Part shown: positions 1 to 5,330 of the stretch, one piece after another
Layout of the letters: every line of letters starts with the position of its first letter
Numbering within the stretch: position 1 is the first letter of the stretch
From: DATECU01 sp035286745
GTDB taxonomy: Bacteria > Acidobacteriota > Vicinamibacteria > Fen-336
Direction: 5' to 3'
Assembly (NCBI GenBank): GCA_035286745.1
Contig: DATECU010000036.1
Coordinates: forward strand, 1-6,148
DNA: 6,148 bases
Made by a program: the position numbers and the translations under genes
The notes under the pieces: generated by a model
Seen by the model: only the letters and a program-made list of their open reading frames with translations
Told to the model about the DNA's origin: nothing
Database searches by the model: none

Positions 1-347
1 CTTCATGCCGCGCCAAGATACCGGCCGGCCGGTCGGGCCCAAGCCACTTGCCGGGGTGTTCAACCGTTTGCATCCCCATCCCTTCTGACCTAGTCTCGGG
101 CCCAGCCAACCCTGGACGTACAGCAAGAACCCGGACCGCACGAGAGAGGCTTCGTGAGGGCGCGCTGGCCGAAGCGATCGAGGCGGGCCGGGGTTCACCC
201 GAGGACCATGGGGGCCACCCCTCGGCGGGGGAGCTTCCATGCTTTCGAGGCAAGCTCACGTCCCGCGCCCTCAGGGCTCGGGGCGGCGCCCACCGGGGTC
301 CATCGCCAGCGCGGGGGCCACCGGTCGAGGCGACAGGAGGTGGGGAC
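1..347. other. Leader region upstream of the TetR gene, no gene recognised
   Basis: No protein-coding gene is supported here. The TetR frame stays open through the whole stretch, but its translation is rich in R, G, P and A, resembles no known domain, and precedes a well-placed ribosome binding site at 335-340, so I read it as a GC-driven open frame. A perfect 14-bp palindrome, ACCGGCCGGCCGGT, lies at 20-33. CCGAGG (199-204) and CCTCGG (220-225) could form the base of a hairpin. I see no clear -35/-10 promoter pair, and no end of an upstream gene can be identified at the left edge. Confidence 0.5.
335..340 (+). promoter_or_regulatory. Ribosome binding site that decides the TetR start
   Basis: AGGAGG, a full Shine-Dalgarno core, lies 7 nt before a GTG at 348. 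This is the best initiation signal in the open frame and is the reason for choosing GTG 348 over the distant ATG-like starts upstream or the internal ATG at 411, which would cut into the first helix of the DNA-binding domain. Confidence 0.75.
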
Positions 348-1073
348 GTGCTCGAAGCAGACCTGTCGTGGCTCGAGGGCTGGTGCTCTGGTCAGCCCTC
401 CAGCAAGCGAATGCAAATCCTGGCCACCGCGGGCCGCCTGTTCCACGAGAAGGGGTTCGAGGCCACGTCCATCCAGGACGTGGCCGCCGCCTGCGGCCTG
501 ACCAAGCCCGGCCTCTACCATCACATCCGCAGCAAGGAGGACCTGCTGCTGGAGATCTGCATGCGCGGCCTCGACGTGTTCGAGGCCGAGGTGGTGGCTC
601 CCTCCCTGGCGGTGGCCGATCCGCTGGAGCGGCTGCGGATCTGGATGGACCGACATGTGCGTTTGGTGCATCGGCCGAGCGTGCAGCAGGTGACGGTTCT
701 CATCCACGAGCGGACCCGTTTCCCCGGGCCCGCCGAGACCCAGGTCCGAAACCGGAAGCGCCGTTTGATGCAGATCCTGGAGACCGCCTTCCGCGACGCC
801 ATGGAAGCCGGTCAGATTCGGCCCGTTCACCCCAAGGTGGCCGCCTTCAGCATGGTGGGCATGGTGCTCTGGACCTCGCGCTGGTATCGGCCCGAGGGGG
901 AGCTCGACCGCGACGACCTGGCCCGGGAGATCGGCCGGCTCTTCTTCGGCGGCCTGGTGTCCGCGGCCGCGGCCGAGGCCCTGCCTCCCCGGGCGGAGGT
1001 TTTGACCACAACGCTTGGACGCGACCGGCCAACCCGGCGCCGCCCTGGCTTGAGGACGCCTGCCGTCGCTTGA
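348..1073 (+). CDS. TetR/AcrR family transcriptional regulator, KstR2-like
   Basis: This 241-residue protein is most likely a dimeric, ligand-released DNA-binding repressor. The N-terminal TetR helix-turn-helix spans about residues 20-70: LFHEKGFEATSIQDVAAACG, followed by the recognition part LTKPGLYHHIRSKEDLL. The C-terminal half, about residues 75-205, carries the pattern RNRKRRLMQILETAF, then TSRWYRPEGELDRDDLA. That pattern resembles KstR2-type regulators, which in actinobacteria sense acyl-CoA intermediates of steroid or lipid breakdown. The resemblance is recalled from the family, so the ligand here is inference. The last 35 or so residues are an R/P/A-rich tail with no recognisable domain. 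No metabolic target gene lies beside it; the next gene is a different regulator, so its regulon is probably elsewhere or upstream of the window. GTG start at 348 is supported by AGGAGG. Confidence 0.9.
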   Translation: MLEADLSWLEGWCSGQPSSKRMQILATAGRLFHEKGFEATSIQDVAAACGLTKPGLYHHIRSKEDLLLEICMRGLDVFEAEVVAPSLAVADPLERLRIWMDRHVRLVHRPSVQQVTVLIHERTRFPGPAETQVRNRKRRLMQILETAFRDAMEAGQIRPVHPKVAAFSMVGMVLWTSRWYRPEGELDRDDLAREIGRLFFGGLVSAAAAEALPPRAEVLTTTLGRDRPTRRRPGLRTPAVA

Positions 1074-1079
1074 ACGGCG

Positions 1080-1120
1080 CGCTCTAGCCTCCTGGTCCGC
1101 GAGGTCAGGGGGCTAGAGCG
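1080..1120 (+). terminator. Strong hairpin after the TetR gene, terminator-like without a U tract
   Basis: Seven bases after the TetR stop, CGCTCTAGCC (1080-1089) pairs perfectly with GGCTAGAGCG (1111-1120). The stem continues inward through a T-G wobble and CCTG/CAGG, giving about 15 bp. The loop region contains CC-GCGA-GG, a GNRA-type tetraloop closed by two G-C pairs. No T run follows on either strand, so it is not a standard intrinsic terminator. It may stop transcription in a high-GC organism, protect the 3' end, or be an operator. Confidence 0.5.
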
Positions 1121-1169
1121 TATGAGACTCGCTGCCGTAGCCGAAGCTCGCCCGCAGGTCGTCACTGGG

Positions 1170-1175
1170 TAAGAT
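1170..1175 (+). promoter_or_regulatory. Possible -10 element for the wHTH-FHA gene
   Basis: TAAGAT, within GGGTAAGATAGGGG, resembles a -10 box and lies about 60 nt before the ATG at 1236. No convincing -35 sits 16-18 nt upstream, so this is a weak candidate. Confidence 0.25.
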
Positions 1176-1180
1176 AGGGG

Positions 1181-1230
1181 CCTCGCCCGGGAGTCCTTGG
1201 GGAGTTCCCGTGTCTTCCCGGGCGGCGAGG
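1181..1230 (+). promoter_or_regulatory. Hairpin occluding the ribosome binding site of the wHTH-FHA gene
   Basis: CCTCGCCCGGGA (1181-1192) is complementary to TCCCGGGCGGCGAGG (1216-1230) except for a 3-nt bulge. The right arm contains the purine-rich GGCGAGG (1224-1230) that serves as Shine-Dalgarno for ATG 1236, so pairing would hide it. TTCCCG at 1205-1210 can pair with the same left arm instead, and GGG-AGTT-CCC (1200-1209) forms a small inner hairpin. Two mutually exclusive folds are therefore possible, as in translational switches. No known riboswitch or thermometer class is recognised. Confidence 0.4.
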
Positions 1231-1235
1231 GCTTC

Positions 1236-1907
1236 ATGCAGGTTCGGTTCGGAGAGTGGACGCTGGATGCCGGGAGCCGTCTGCTGTTGCGGGACCGCCA
1301 GCCGGTGCACCTGACGCCAAAGGCCTTCGACCTGTTGCGGGTGCTGATCGACCACCGCCCAGCGGCCATCCCCAAGGCCGTGATCCACGACTCCTTGTGG
1401 CCTTCGACCTTCGTCTCCGAGAGCAACCTATCGAGTCTGGTCTCGGAGCTGCGTTCGGTCCTGGGAGACACGCCACGCCGGCCGCGCTTCCTGCGTACGG
1501 TCCATGGATACGGCTACGCGTTCTGCGGGCAGGCCGCGGAGCTTCCCGCACCCCCGCCCACATCGGCGCGTCCGGTGGTGTTTCGGCTGCTCTTCCGGGG
1601 CCGGGAGATCCGGCTGCCTGCCGGCGTCGCCACCCTGGGCCGCGACCCGGAGTCGTTGCTGTGGCTAGACTCCGACCAGGTCTCCCGCCACCACGCCGAG
1701 ATCGTGGTCGACGGCGCTTCCGCCACCCTGATGGATCTGAGCAGCCGCAACGGAACCCTCCTGAATGGCGTCAAGGTGACGTCGGCCCAGCTCCTGGGTG
1801 ACGGCGATGTGATCGAGCTGGCCGGCGAGCGAGTGGCGGTGCGCGCCATCTCCAGGGCCCAGCAGAGCGAGACCAAGCCGGGAGGCGGCGGCAGCCAGGC
1901 CCGCTGA
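1236..1907 (+). CDS. Winged-helix (OmpR-type) / FHA domain transcriptional regulator
   Basis: This 223-residue regulator joins a DNA-binding domain to a phosphothreonine-binding domain. Residues 1-97 form a Trans_reg_C winged helix: FGEWTLDAGSRLLLRD at the start, LTPKAFDLLRVLI, then the recognition helix SNLSSLVSELRSVLGD and the wing FLRTVHGYGYAF. A P/A-rich linker covers about 98-113. Residues 114-206 are an FHA domain with all hallmark motifs: G135-R136, S150-R151-H152-H153, S170-R171-N172-G173 and N177-G178. There is no receiver domain, so control is probably through a phosphothreonine partner of a Ser/Thr kinase rather than aspartyl phosphorylation. Mycobacterial EmbR is a known wHTH/FHA regulator, but it has an additional BTAD domain between the two. 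No kinase is visible in this window. ATG 1236 is chosen because it begins right at the domain and follows GGCGAGG; an in-frame start at 1197 would only add 13 residues. Confidence 0.9.
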   Translation: MQVRFGEWTLDAGSRLLLRDRQPVHLTPKAFDLLRVLIDHRPAAIPKAVIHDSLWPSTFVSESNLSSLVSELRSVLGDTPRRPRFLRTVHGYGYAFCGQAAELPAPPPTSARPVVFRLLFRGREIRLPAGVATLGRDPESLLWLDSDQVSRHHAEIVVDGASATLMDLSSRNGTLLNGVKVTSAQLLGDGDVIELAGERVAVRAISRAQQSETKPGGGGSQAR

Positions 1908-1950
1908 CCCGCCGGCGCTCCGCCGACCCCGCCCCTTGTGCGCAGGGTGG

Positions 1951-1980
1951 TCGACGGCGGCGGCGCTTTCCCGTTACCAT
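1951..1980 (+). promoter_or_regulatory. Possible promoter of the DHS-like gene
   Basis: TCGACG (1951-1956) and TACCAT (1975-1980), 18 nt apart, are an imperfect sigma-70-like pair about 35 nt before the ATG at 2014. The match is modest and chance cannot be excluded. Confidence 0.3.
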
Positions 1981-1996
1981 TCGCCCCCGGGGCGAA
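1980..1996 (+). repeat. 17-bp palindrome before the DHS-like gene, possible operator or leader hairpin
   Basis: TTCGCCCC-C-GGGGCGAA is a perfect inverted repeat with 8-bp arms around one base. It starts at the last base of the possible -10 and its right end overlaps the Shine-Dalgarno AAGGAGGA (1995-2002). As DNA it could be an operator at the transcription start. As RNA the one-base centre forces opening of some pairs, but a G-C-rich hairpin abutting the ribosome binding site would still be possible. Confidence 0.45.
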
Positions 1997-2013
1997 GGAG
2001 GACGCACGAAATC

Positions 2014-3078
2014 ATGTCCAAGCATCGAGAGTTCCACGACGGTCGGCGCGACGGCCTGAGGCCCCTGGAGAGCCTCGACCTCGACCGCGTCGACTCCTTC
2101 GCCTCGCTGCTGCGCGGCATGGGCAAGACCGCCTTCAGCGGCCGCAGCCTGGGCGAGGCCTTCGAGGTGGTGCTGGCCATGGTGAGGGACCCCGACTGCA
2201 AGGTGGTGCTCACCCTGTCCGGCGCCATGACCATCGCCAAGATGGGCAAGGTCATCATGAAGATGATCGACACCGGAATGGTGCAAGCCGTGGTGTCGAC
2301 CGGCGCCCTGATGGCCCACGGCATGTCGGAGGCGGTAGGCATGGTCCACTACCGCCACGACCCCAAGGTCTCCGACGAGGAGCTGTTCGAGAAGGGCTAC
2401 AACCGCGTCTACGACACCCTGGAGATGGAAGCCAACCTCAACTACGTCGAAGAGTTCTCCTCCAGGGCCATGGACCGCCTGGGGCCGGAGAGGGAGCTGT
2501 CCAGCGAGATCGTCTCCCGCGCCCTGGGCGAGGTGCTGGCCGAAGATCCGCAGGGCACCGGCGTCTTGCGCAGCGCCTACCTCAAGAAGGTGCCGGTCTT
2601 CGTGCCCGCCTTCACCGACTCCGAGCTGGGCCTCGACCTCTCCACCTGGGCCATGAAGCGAGCCCAGGCCCAGGGCGTCACCGACCCTCTGAAGCTCTTC
2701 GACCACCTCCCCCGCTACAACCCCTTCCTCGACCTCGGCAGCTTCGCCCGCTTCGCCCTCGGCGCCAAACGCTTGGGGATCTTCACCATCGGTGGCGGCG
2801 TACCCCGCAACTGGGCCCAGGAAGTGGGACCGTACGTCGACATCACCAACCACCGCCTGGGGCTGGAACTGACGCCGCCCCGCTATCAGTACGCGGTGCG
2901 CATCTGCCCCGAACCCGTGCATTGGGGTGGTCTCTCCGGCTGCACCTACTCCGAGGGCGTATCCTGGGGCAAGTTCGTGCCCCCAGCCGAGGGCGGCCGC
3001 TTCGCCGAGGTCTACGCCGACGCCACCACCGTCTGGCCGCTGCTGATCAAGGGCGTGTGCGAGGAACTGGGGTTTTGA
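2014..3078 (+). CDS. Deoxyhypusine synthase-like protein, probable homospermidine-type polyamine enzyme
   Basis: This 354-residue protein covers the full length of the deoxyhypusine synthase family, NAD-dependent enzymes that move an aminobutyl group from spermidine to a lysine or amine. The catalytic lysine is present as K320 in GVSWGK, with E314 and W318 also kept, and YADATTVWPLLI matches the family C-terminus. AFTDSELG (199-206) and IGGG (259-262) are NAD-pocket motifs. Substrate-side motifs differ from eukaryotic enzymes: GGGVPRNWAQ (260-269) has N266 where the human enzyme has a spermidine-binding His, and Leu takes the place of two Asp by my manual alignment. Bacteria lack eIF5A, and a cyanobacterial homologue has been reported to make homospermidine, so a free-amine acceptor such as putrescine is the likely substrate. 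No other polyamine gene is nearby. ATG 2014 follows AAGGAGGA at a slightly long 11-nt spacing. Confidence 0.9.
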   Translation: MSKHREFHDGRRDGLRPLESLDLDRVDSFASLLRGMGKTAFSGRSLGEAFEVVLAMVRDPDCKVVLTLSGAMTIAKMGKVIMKMIDTGMVQAVVSTGALMAHGMSEAVGMVHYRHDPKVSDEELFEKGYNRVYDTLEMEANLNYVEEFSSRAMDRLGPERELSSEIVSRALGEVLAEDPQGTGVLRSAYLKKVPVFVPAFTDSELGLDLSTWAMKRAQAQGVTDPLKLFDHLPRYNPFLDLGSFARFALGAKRLGIFTIGGGVPRNWAQEVGPYVDITNHRLGLELTPPRYQYAVRICPEPVHWGGLSGCTYSEGVSWGKFVPPAEGGRFAEVYADATTVWPLLIKGVCEELGF

Positions 3079-3199
3079 GAGCGCCACGCCTCGCACCCGT
3101 CGGCGACCAGCTCCTGCGCCGAACGATGCGTGCAAGTCCTTCGGTGTGGGCCGGAACACCATGGCCTGTGGTGAGAAGCGTCCAGGGGATTAGCGCCGC

Positions 3200-3613
3200 C
3201 TACTTGGCTTCGGGGTGGATGGTGAGAATCCGCACGGAGCGGGCGCGGTGGATCGAGCGTGACGGCTTCTCGGTGGTCACCAGCTCGGCGGCGCCCACCG
3301 AAGCCGCGGCGGCCGCGTGGAGGGCGTCCATCGCCTCAACTCCATAGGTCGAGGCCTCGCGGAGGGCGGCTTCCGTGACCGCTCGTAGGTCCAAGGCCCA
3401 CTTGGAGACGGCCGAGAAGAACGCTTCATAGAAGGCCACCTCGCCGTTGCGCTTGTTGAAGAGGGCTTGCGGAAGCACCTCCAGCCGGAGGAACGGGCTC
3501 GCAGCAAACTCTCGATCAGGATCGTCCAGGATCTCGATGGCTCGCGCCGCCTGCTCATTCCCTCCTCGGGCCGCCGCGATCAGCACCCCGGCATCCACGA
3601 AGGTGAGCTTCAC
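3200..3613 (-). CDS. vapC: PIN-domain toxin, VapC-like ribonuclease
   Basis: This 137-residue protein has the length and layout of a type II VapC toxin, a Mg-dependent endoribonuclease that typically cleaves tRNA or rRNA. The acidic PIN residues are visible: D7 in TFVDAGVLIAA, E45 in FLRLEVLP, D96 in GVEAMDALHAAAA, and then E115 in ELVTTEKP, where D is the more usual fourth residue. All positions needed for metal binding are acidic, so it looks active. The start is GTG; GTGA at 3613-3610 joins it to the stop of the antitoxin gene by a 4-nt overlap, implying translational coupling and an antitoxin-first operon. The specific RNA target cannot be read from the sequence. The gene converges on the DHS-like gene with about 120 nt between them and no obvious terminator. 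Confidence 0.88.
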   Translation of the reverse strand: MKLTFVDAGVLIAAARGGNEQAARAIEILDDPDREFAASPFLRLEVLPQALFNKRNGEVAFYEAFFSAVSKWALDLRAVTEAALREASTYGVEAMDALHAAAAASVGAAELVTTEKPSRSIHRARSVRILTIHPEAK

Positions 3614-3858
3614 CGCGGCTCTCGCCAGCCACCTCGGCGAGTCGCGACCTCTTCCTCGATCTCGTTCCAGCCCAGAGTGGGCGCCCCAGACTCCAGGATG
3701 CGTGCGCGGAGTTCACGGAGCTGCCGCCCGAGGGGGGTGCGCGCCTCGCCCTCCACGGCTTCGATGGTTACCCGGACTTCGGCCCTCTCAGGAAGATCCA
3801 GCGGGCTCTTGGGCCTGAGGACCCCGTTCTCGTAGACCGCACTTACCGCTATCGACAT
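3610..3858 (-). CDS. AF2212-like antitoxin partner of the PIN toxin
   Basis: This 82-residue protein begins SIAVSAVYENGVLRPKSPLD and continues LPERAEVRVTIE. It fits the AF2212-like antitoxin family (formerly DUF104), small beta-rich proteins encoded just ahead of PIN toxins. The family domain covers about residues 1-35. The rest, from about 36 to 82, is charged and helical in character (LGRQLRELRARILE, then NEIEEEVATRRGGW) and is the probable toxin-wrapping part. Its stop overlaps the toxin start by 4 nt. ATG 3858 follows AAGGTGG (3872-3866) at 7 nt spacing. The gene has its own promoter region with an inverted repeat, so autoregulation by the antitoxin or the complex is likely, though this family is not a classical MazE or RHH DNA binder and the repressor role is inference. 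Confidence 0.87.
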   Translation of the reverse strand: MSIAVSAVYENGVLRPKSPLDLPERAEVRVTIEAVEGEARTPLGRQLRELRARILESGAPTLGWNEIEEEVATRRGGWREPR

Positions 3859-3879
3859 GTGAGCGCCACCTTGCTAGCT

Positions 3880-3906
3880 CCATTCTGGTATGGAATGGCC
3901 TGTCAA
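3880..3906 (-). promoter_or_regulatory. Promoter and candidate operator of the toxin-antitoxin pair
   Basis: On the minus strand a perfect -35 box TTGACA (3906-3901) lies about 43 nt before the antitoxin ATG. No good -10 is found at 16-18 nt; the best hexamers there (AATGGA, ATGGAG) are poor. Two bases past the -35 is the inverted repeat CCATTC-CATACCA-GAATGG (3898-3880), 6-bp perfect arms around 7 nt, which fills the spacer between -35 and -10. A protein bound there would block RNA polymerase, fitting autoregulation of a toxin-antitoxin operon. Confidence 0.5.
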
Positions 3907-3997
3907 GTCCACGACGGTGGGTGGGATGCCCTGGTGCCGTTGCCGTTGCTTGGCGACAACTGCTCGGAACAGAGCAGCACACCAGGACACCTGAGCC

Positions 3998-4819
3998 ATG
4001 GTGAGGCGCGGGTGGCCTCGATCGTCTGCTCCCAGCCGGGACGAGCCGCATTCCCAGCTCGTGATGAGGGCCCCGGGACCTCGCCTGACCCTTCGTGCGG
4101 TACAATGCCCCGCACGAGGCACTGAGGAATCGCGAGGAACTGCTGCCGCCGCCAAGCTCACCGAGCTCGAACAGGCCCTGCTCGACTTGGCCCGCGCCCA
4201 GCAGCGGACCGAGGCTGCCCAGCAGCGGACCGAGGCCAACCTCGACCGACTCGAGGGGAACCTCGATCGGTCCGCCGCCGAGACGCGAGCCAACCTCGAC
4301 CGACTCGAGGCCAACCTGGATCGGTCCGCCGCCAAGAACGACAAGCTGATGGCTGACCTCGCCCGATCCATGGACGAGGTCAGTAGGCAGGTCGGTGAGG
4401 CCGCGAACAGGACCGGGCGACTCGTCGAGGACATCCTCGCGCCCGGTATCGAGGAGTTCTTCTGCAAGACGTTCCCCTTCGAGGGGGACCTCGCCTCGGC
4501 CATACGCTTCCGCAGAGGTCCCCGGGATGCCCGCAGGGAGTTCGACGCCTTCGTCACCGGTGGCGATCACTTCCTCCTGATCGATGCCAAGAGCACGGTC
4601 CGGCCGGAGCGCATCGTGGAGTTCGTCGGCGCCCTCCCGGAGCTGCGTCCCTTGTTCCCCGAGGCGCGCGACCGCCAGTTCCACGGGGCCATCGCCTCGC
4701 TTCACATCGAACCGTCCCTGGTGGCCGCTGGAGAACGCCTGGGGCTCTTCATGATTGGATTGCGCCCCGGCCTCCTCACCATGCTCAACTCCCCCGGCTT
4801 CGCGCCGCGCGCTTTCTGA
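3998..4819 (+). CDS. Coiled-coil protein with C-terminal PD-(D/E)XK-like nuclease domain
   Basis: The product has up to 273 residues. From about residue 53 to 145 it is a long heptad-rich coiled coil (KLTELEQALLDLARAQQRTE and onward) built partly from tandem repeats. The C-terminal part, from about 146 on, resembles a widespread uncharacterised family related to DUF3782. Its nuclease-like core reads EFDAFVTGGDHFLLIDAKST, giving D183 and D196-x-K198 of the PD-(D/E)XK pattern with Asp in place of the common Glu. It closes with the typical LNSPGFAPRAF. Activity and target are unknown. The start is uncertain: ATG 3998 has only a weak AGGA about 11 nt upstream, GTG/ATG at 4061/4064 have no ribosome binding site, and third-base GC is lower before about 4145 than after it. 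No ATG, GTG or TTG lies in frame between 4067 and 4154, just ahead of the conserved part. Treat the first 50 residues as doubtful. Confidence 0.72.
   Translation: MVRRGWPRSSAPSRDEPHSQLVMRAPGPRLTLRAVQCPARGTEESRGTAAAAKLTELEQALLDLARAQQRTEAAQQRTEANLDRLEGNLDRSAAETRANLDRLEANLDRSAAKNDKLMADLARSMDEVSRQVGEAANRTGRLVEDILAPGIEEFFCKTFPFEGDLASAIRFRRGPRDARREFDAFVTGGDHFLLIDAKSTVRPERIVEFVGALPELRPLFPEARDRQFHGAIASLHIEPSLVAAGERLGLFMIGLRPGLLTMLNSPGFAPRAF
4091..4119 (+). promoter_or_regulatory. Inverted repeat enclosing TACAAT near the nuclease N-terminus
   Basis: TCGTGCGG (4093-4100) and CCGCACGA (4110-4117) are perfect inverted arms, extended to 10 bp by a T-G wobble and a C-G pair. The 9-nt centre, TACAATGCC, contains a good -10 hexamer at 4101-4106, but no -35 stands out at 16-18 nt. 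This could be an operator-embedded promoter or an RNA hairpin. If it is the promoter, the transcript would begin after every usable in-frame start codon of the nuclease gene. Confidence 0.35.
4196..4236 (+). repeat. Tandem 21-bp repeat inside the nuclease coiled coil
   Basis: GCCCAGCAGCGGACCGAGGC occurs at 4196-4215 and again at 4217-4236, a period of 21 bp or exactly one heptad, encoding two AQQRTEA units. The 20-base identity indicates recent in-frame duplication. Confidence 0.85.
4235..4342 (+). repeat. Tandem 54-bp repeat inside the nuclease coiled coil
   Basis: Two copies of a 54-bp unit (4235-4288 and 4289-4342) encode ANLDRLEGNLDRSAAETR and ANLDRLEANLDRSAAKND. The unit is 18 codons and itself contains two NLDR half-units. 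The DNA is nearly identical except for a few substitutions and the last few bases, so the copy is recent and keeps the frame. Confidence 0.85.
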
Positions 4820-4860
4820 GGCGCACGCGCCACCCGGCGCGGCCCTTGCCGAGAAGTAGG

Positions 4861-4889
4861 GTGCGGGGCGCTGGCGCGGCGCCCCTCAC
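4861..4889 (+). terminator. GC-rich hairpin downstream of the nuclease gene
   Basis: GGGGCGC (4865-4871) and GCGCCCC (4879-4885) form a perfect 7-bp stem around TGGCGCG. GTG/CAC extends it beyond one C-T mismatch. It lies about 42 nt after the nuclease stop. No T tract follows directly, so its role as terminator is tentative. Confidence 0.35.
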
Positions 4890-4917
4890 AGGGAAGCCGG
4901 GAACGTGCAAGGGCCGT

Positions 4918-4941
4918 GCTGGATCAGGGGCAGCTTTTTTT
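4918..4941 (+). terminator. Possible weak intrinsic terminator with a T7 tract
   Basis: GCTG (4918-4921) can pair with CAGC (4931-4934), which is followed immediately by seven T residues (4935-4941), a rare run in this GC-rich sequence. The stem is only 4 bp with a 9-nt loop, so the structure is weak. It would end transcripts from the nuclease gene about 120 nt after its stop. Confidence 0.3.
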
Positions 4942-5330
4942 CAGCGGCCGATGATCGGAAGCACCGCGTCACACCGCACAACGAATGGCTGGCCCCACAG
5001 GGCCGGCACCAAGGCGCGAGGCTCCGACCGATCAGGGTGTAAACCACCGGCAGCGCGTGGGCCGACCGTGTTCGAGCTTCGCAGGCAACCGCGTCGCGGC
5101 CATTGGCCGTCTTCAGGATCAGGGCCGTTGACGCTGCGCTCGATCTACGTGCTCGACGACCGCCGCTCCAGGAGCTTTCCGGCGACGGCCGAGACGGATG
5201 ACGGCGGCTTCGCCATCCTCCGATCCCCGCCGCGTCGCTTTGCCGACGCTTCGGCCCGGCAACGGCAGTCCAAGACCAGCTACCGCCCTGCGGCCCCCAG
5301 GACTGACGAGCATGCGATCATGCGTGCCGA

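Larger units (their letters stand above)
4820..5330. other. Intergenic stretch without a recognisable gene
   Basis: About 510 nt separate the convergent nuclease and DUF2442 genes. Open frames exist on both strands, but their translations are rich in R, P, G and S, have no recognisable motif and look GC-driven. There is a hairpin at 4861-4889 and a seven-T run at 4935-4941. The octamer GATCAGGG occurs three times (4922, 5030, 5117). I cannot identify a transposase remnant, terminal inverted repeats, tRNA or CRISPR. A degraded gene past recognition is possible. Confidence 0.5.

Noticed and set aside
48..347. N-terminal extension of the TetR protein
   Set aside because: The frame is open but has no recognisable domain, and AGGAGG 7 nt before GTG 348 gives a much better start.
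1771..3162. Long minus-strand open frame of 463 codons opposite the DHS-like gene
   Set aside because: It is antisense to a clear family member, rich in H, G, A and V as expected of a mirrored high-GC gene, and has no domain.
3960..3977. Inverted repeat CTGCTC-GGAACA-GAGCAG upstream of ATG 3998 as an operator
   Set aside because: Arms are only 6 bp and no promoter element lies at a sensible distance, so it is not listed as a feature.
4095..4349. 84-codon open frame starting at the TACAAT palindrome
   Set aside because: It reads the coiled-coil DNA in the wrong frame, giving P/S/R-rich sequence. It was considered because its start is well placed, but it does not encode the conserved nuclease.
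3788..4705. 305-codon minus-strand open frame across the nuclease gene
   Set aside because: Its repeats only mirror the coiled-coil repeats of the plus-strand gene, and it runs over the antitoxin start and promoter.
4922..5124. Three GATCAGGG octamers as a CRISPR or direct-repeat array
   Set aside because: Units are only 8 bp and spacing is unequal (108 and 87 bp), so there is no array.
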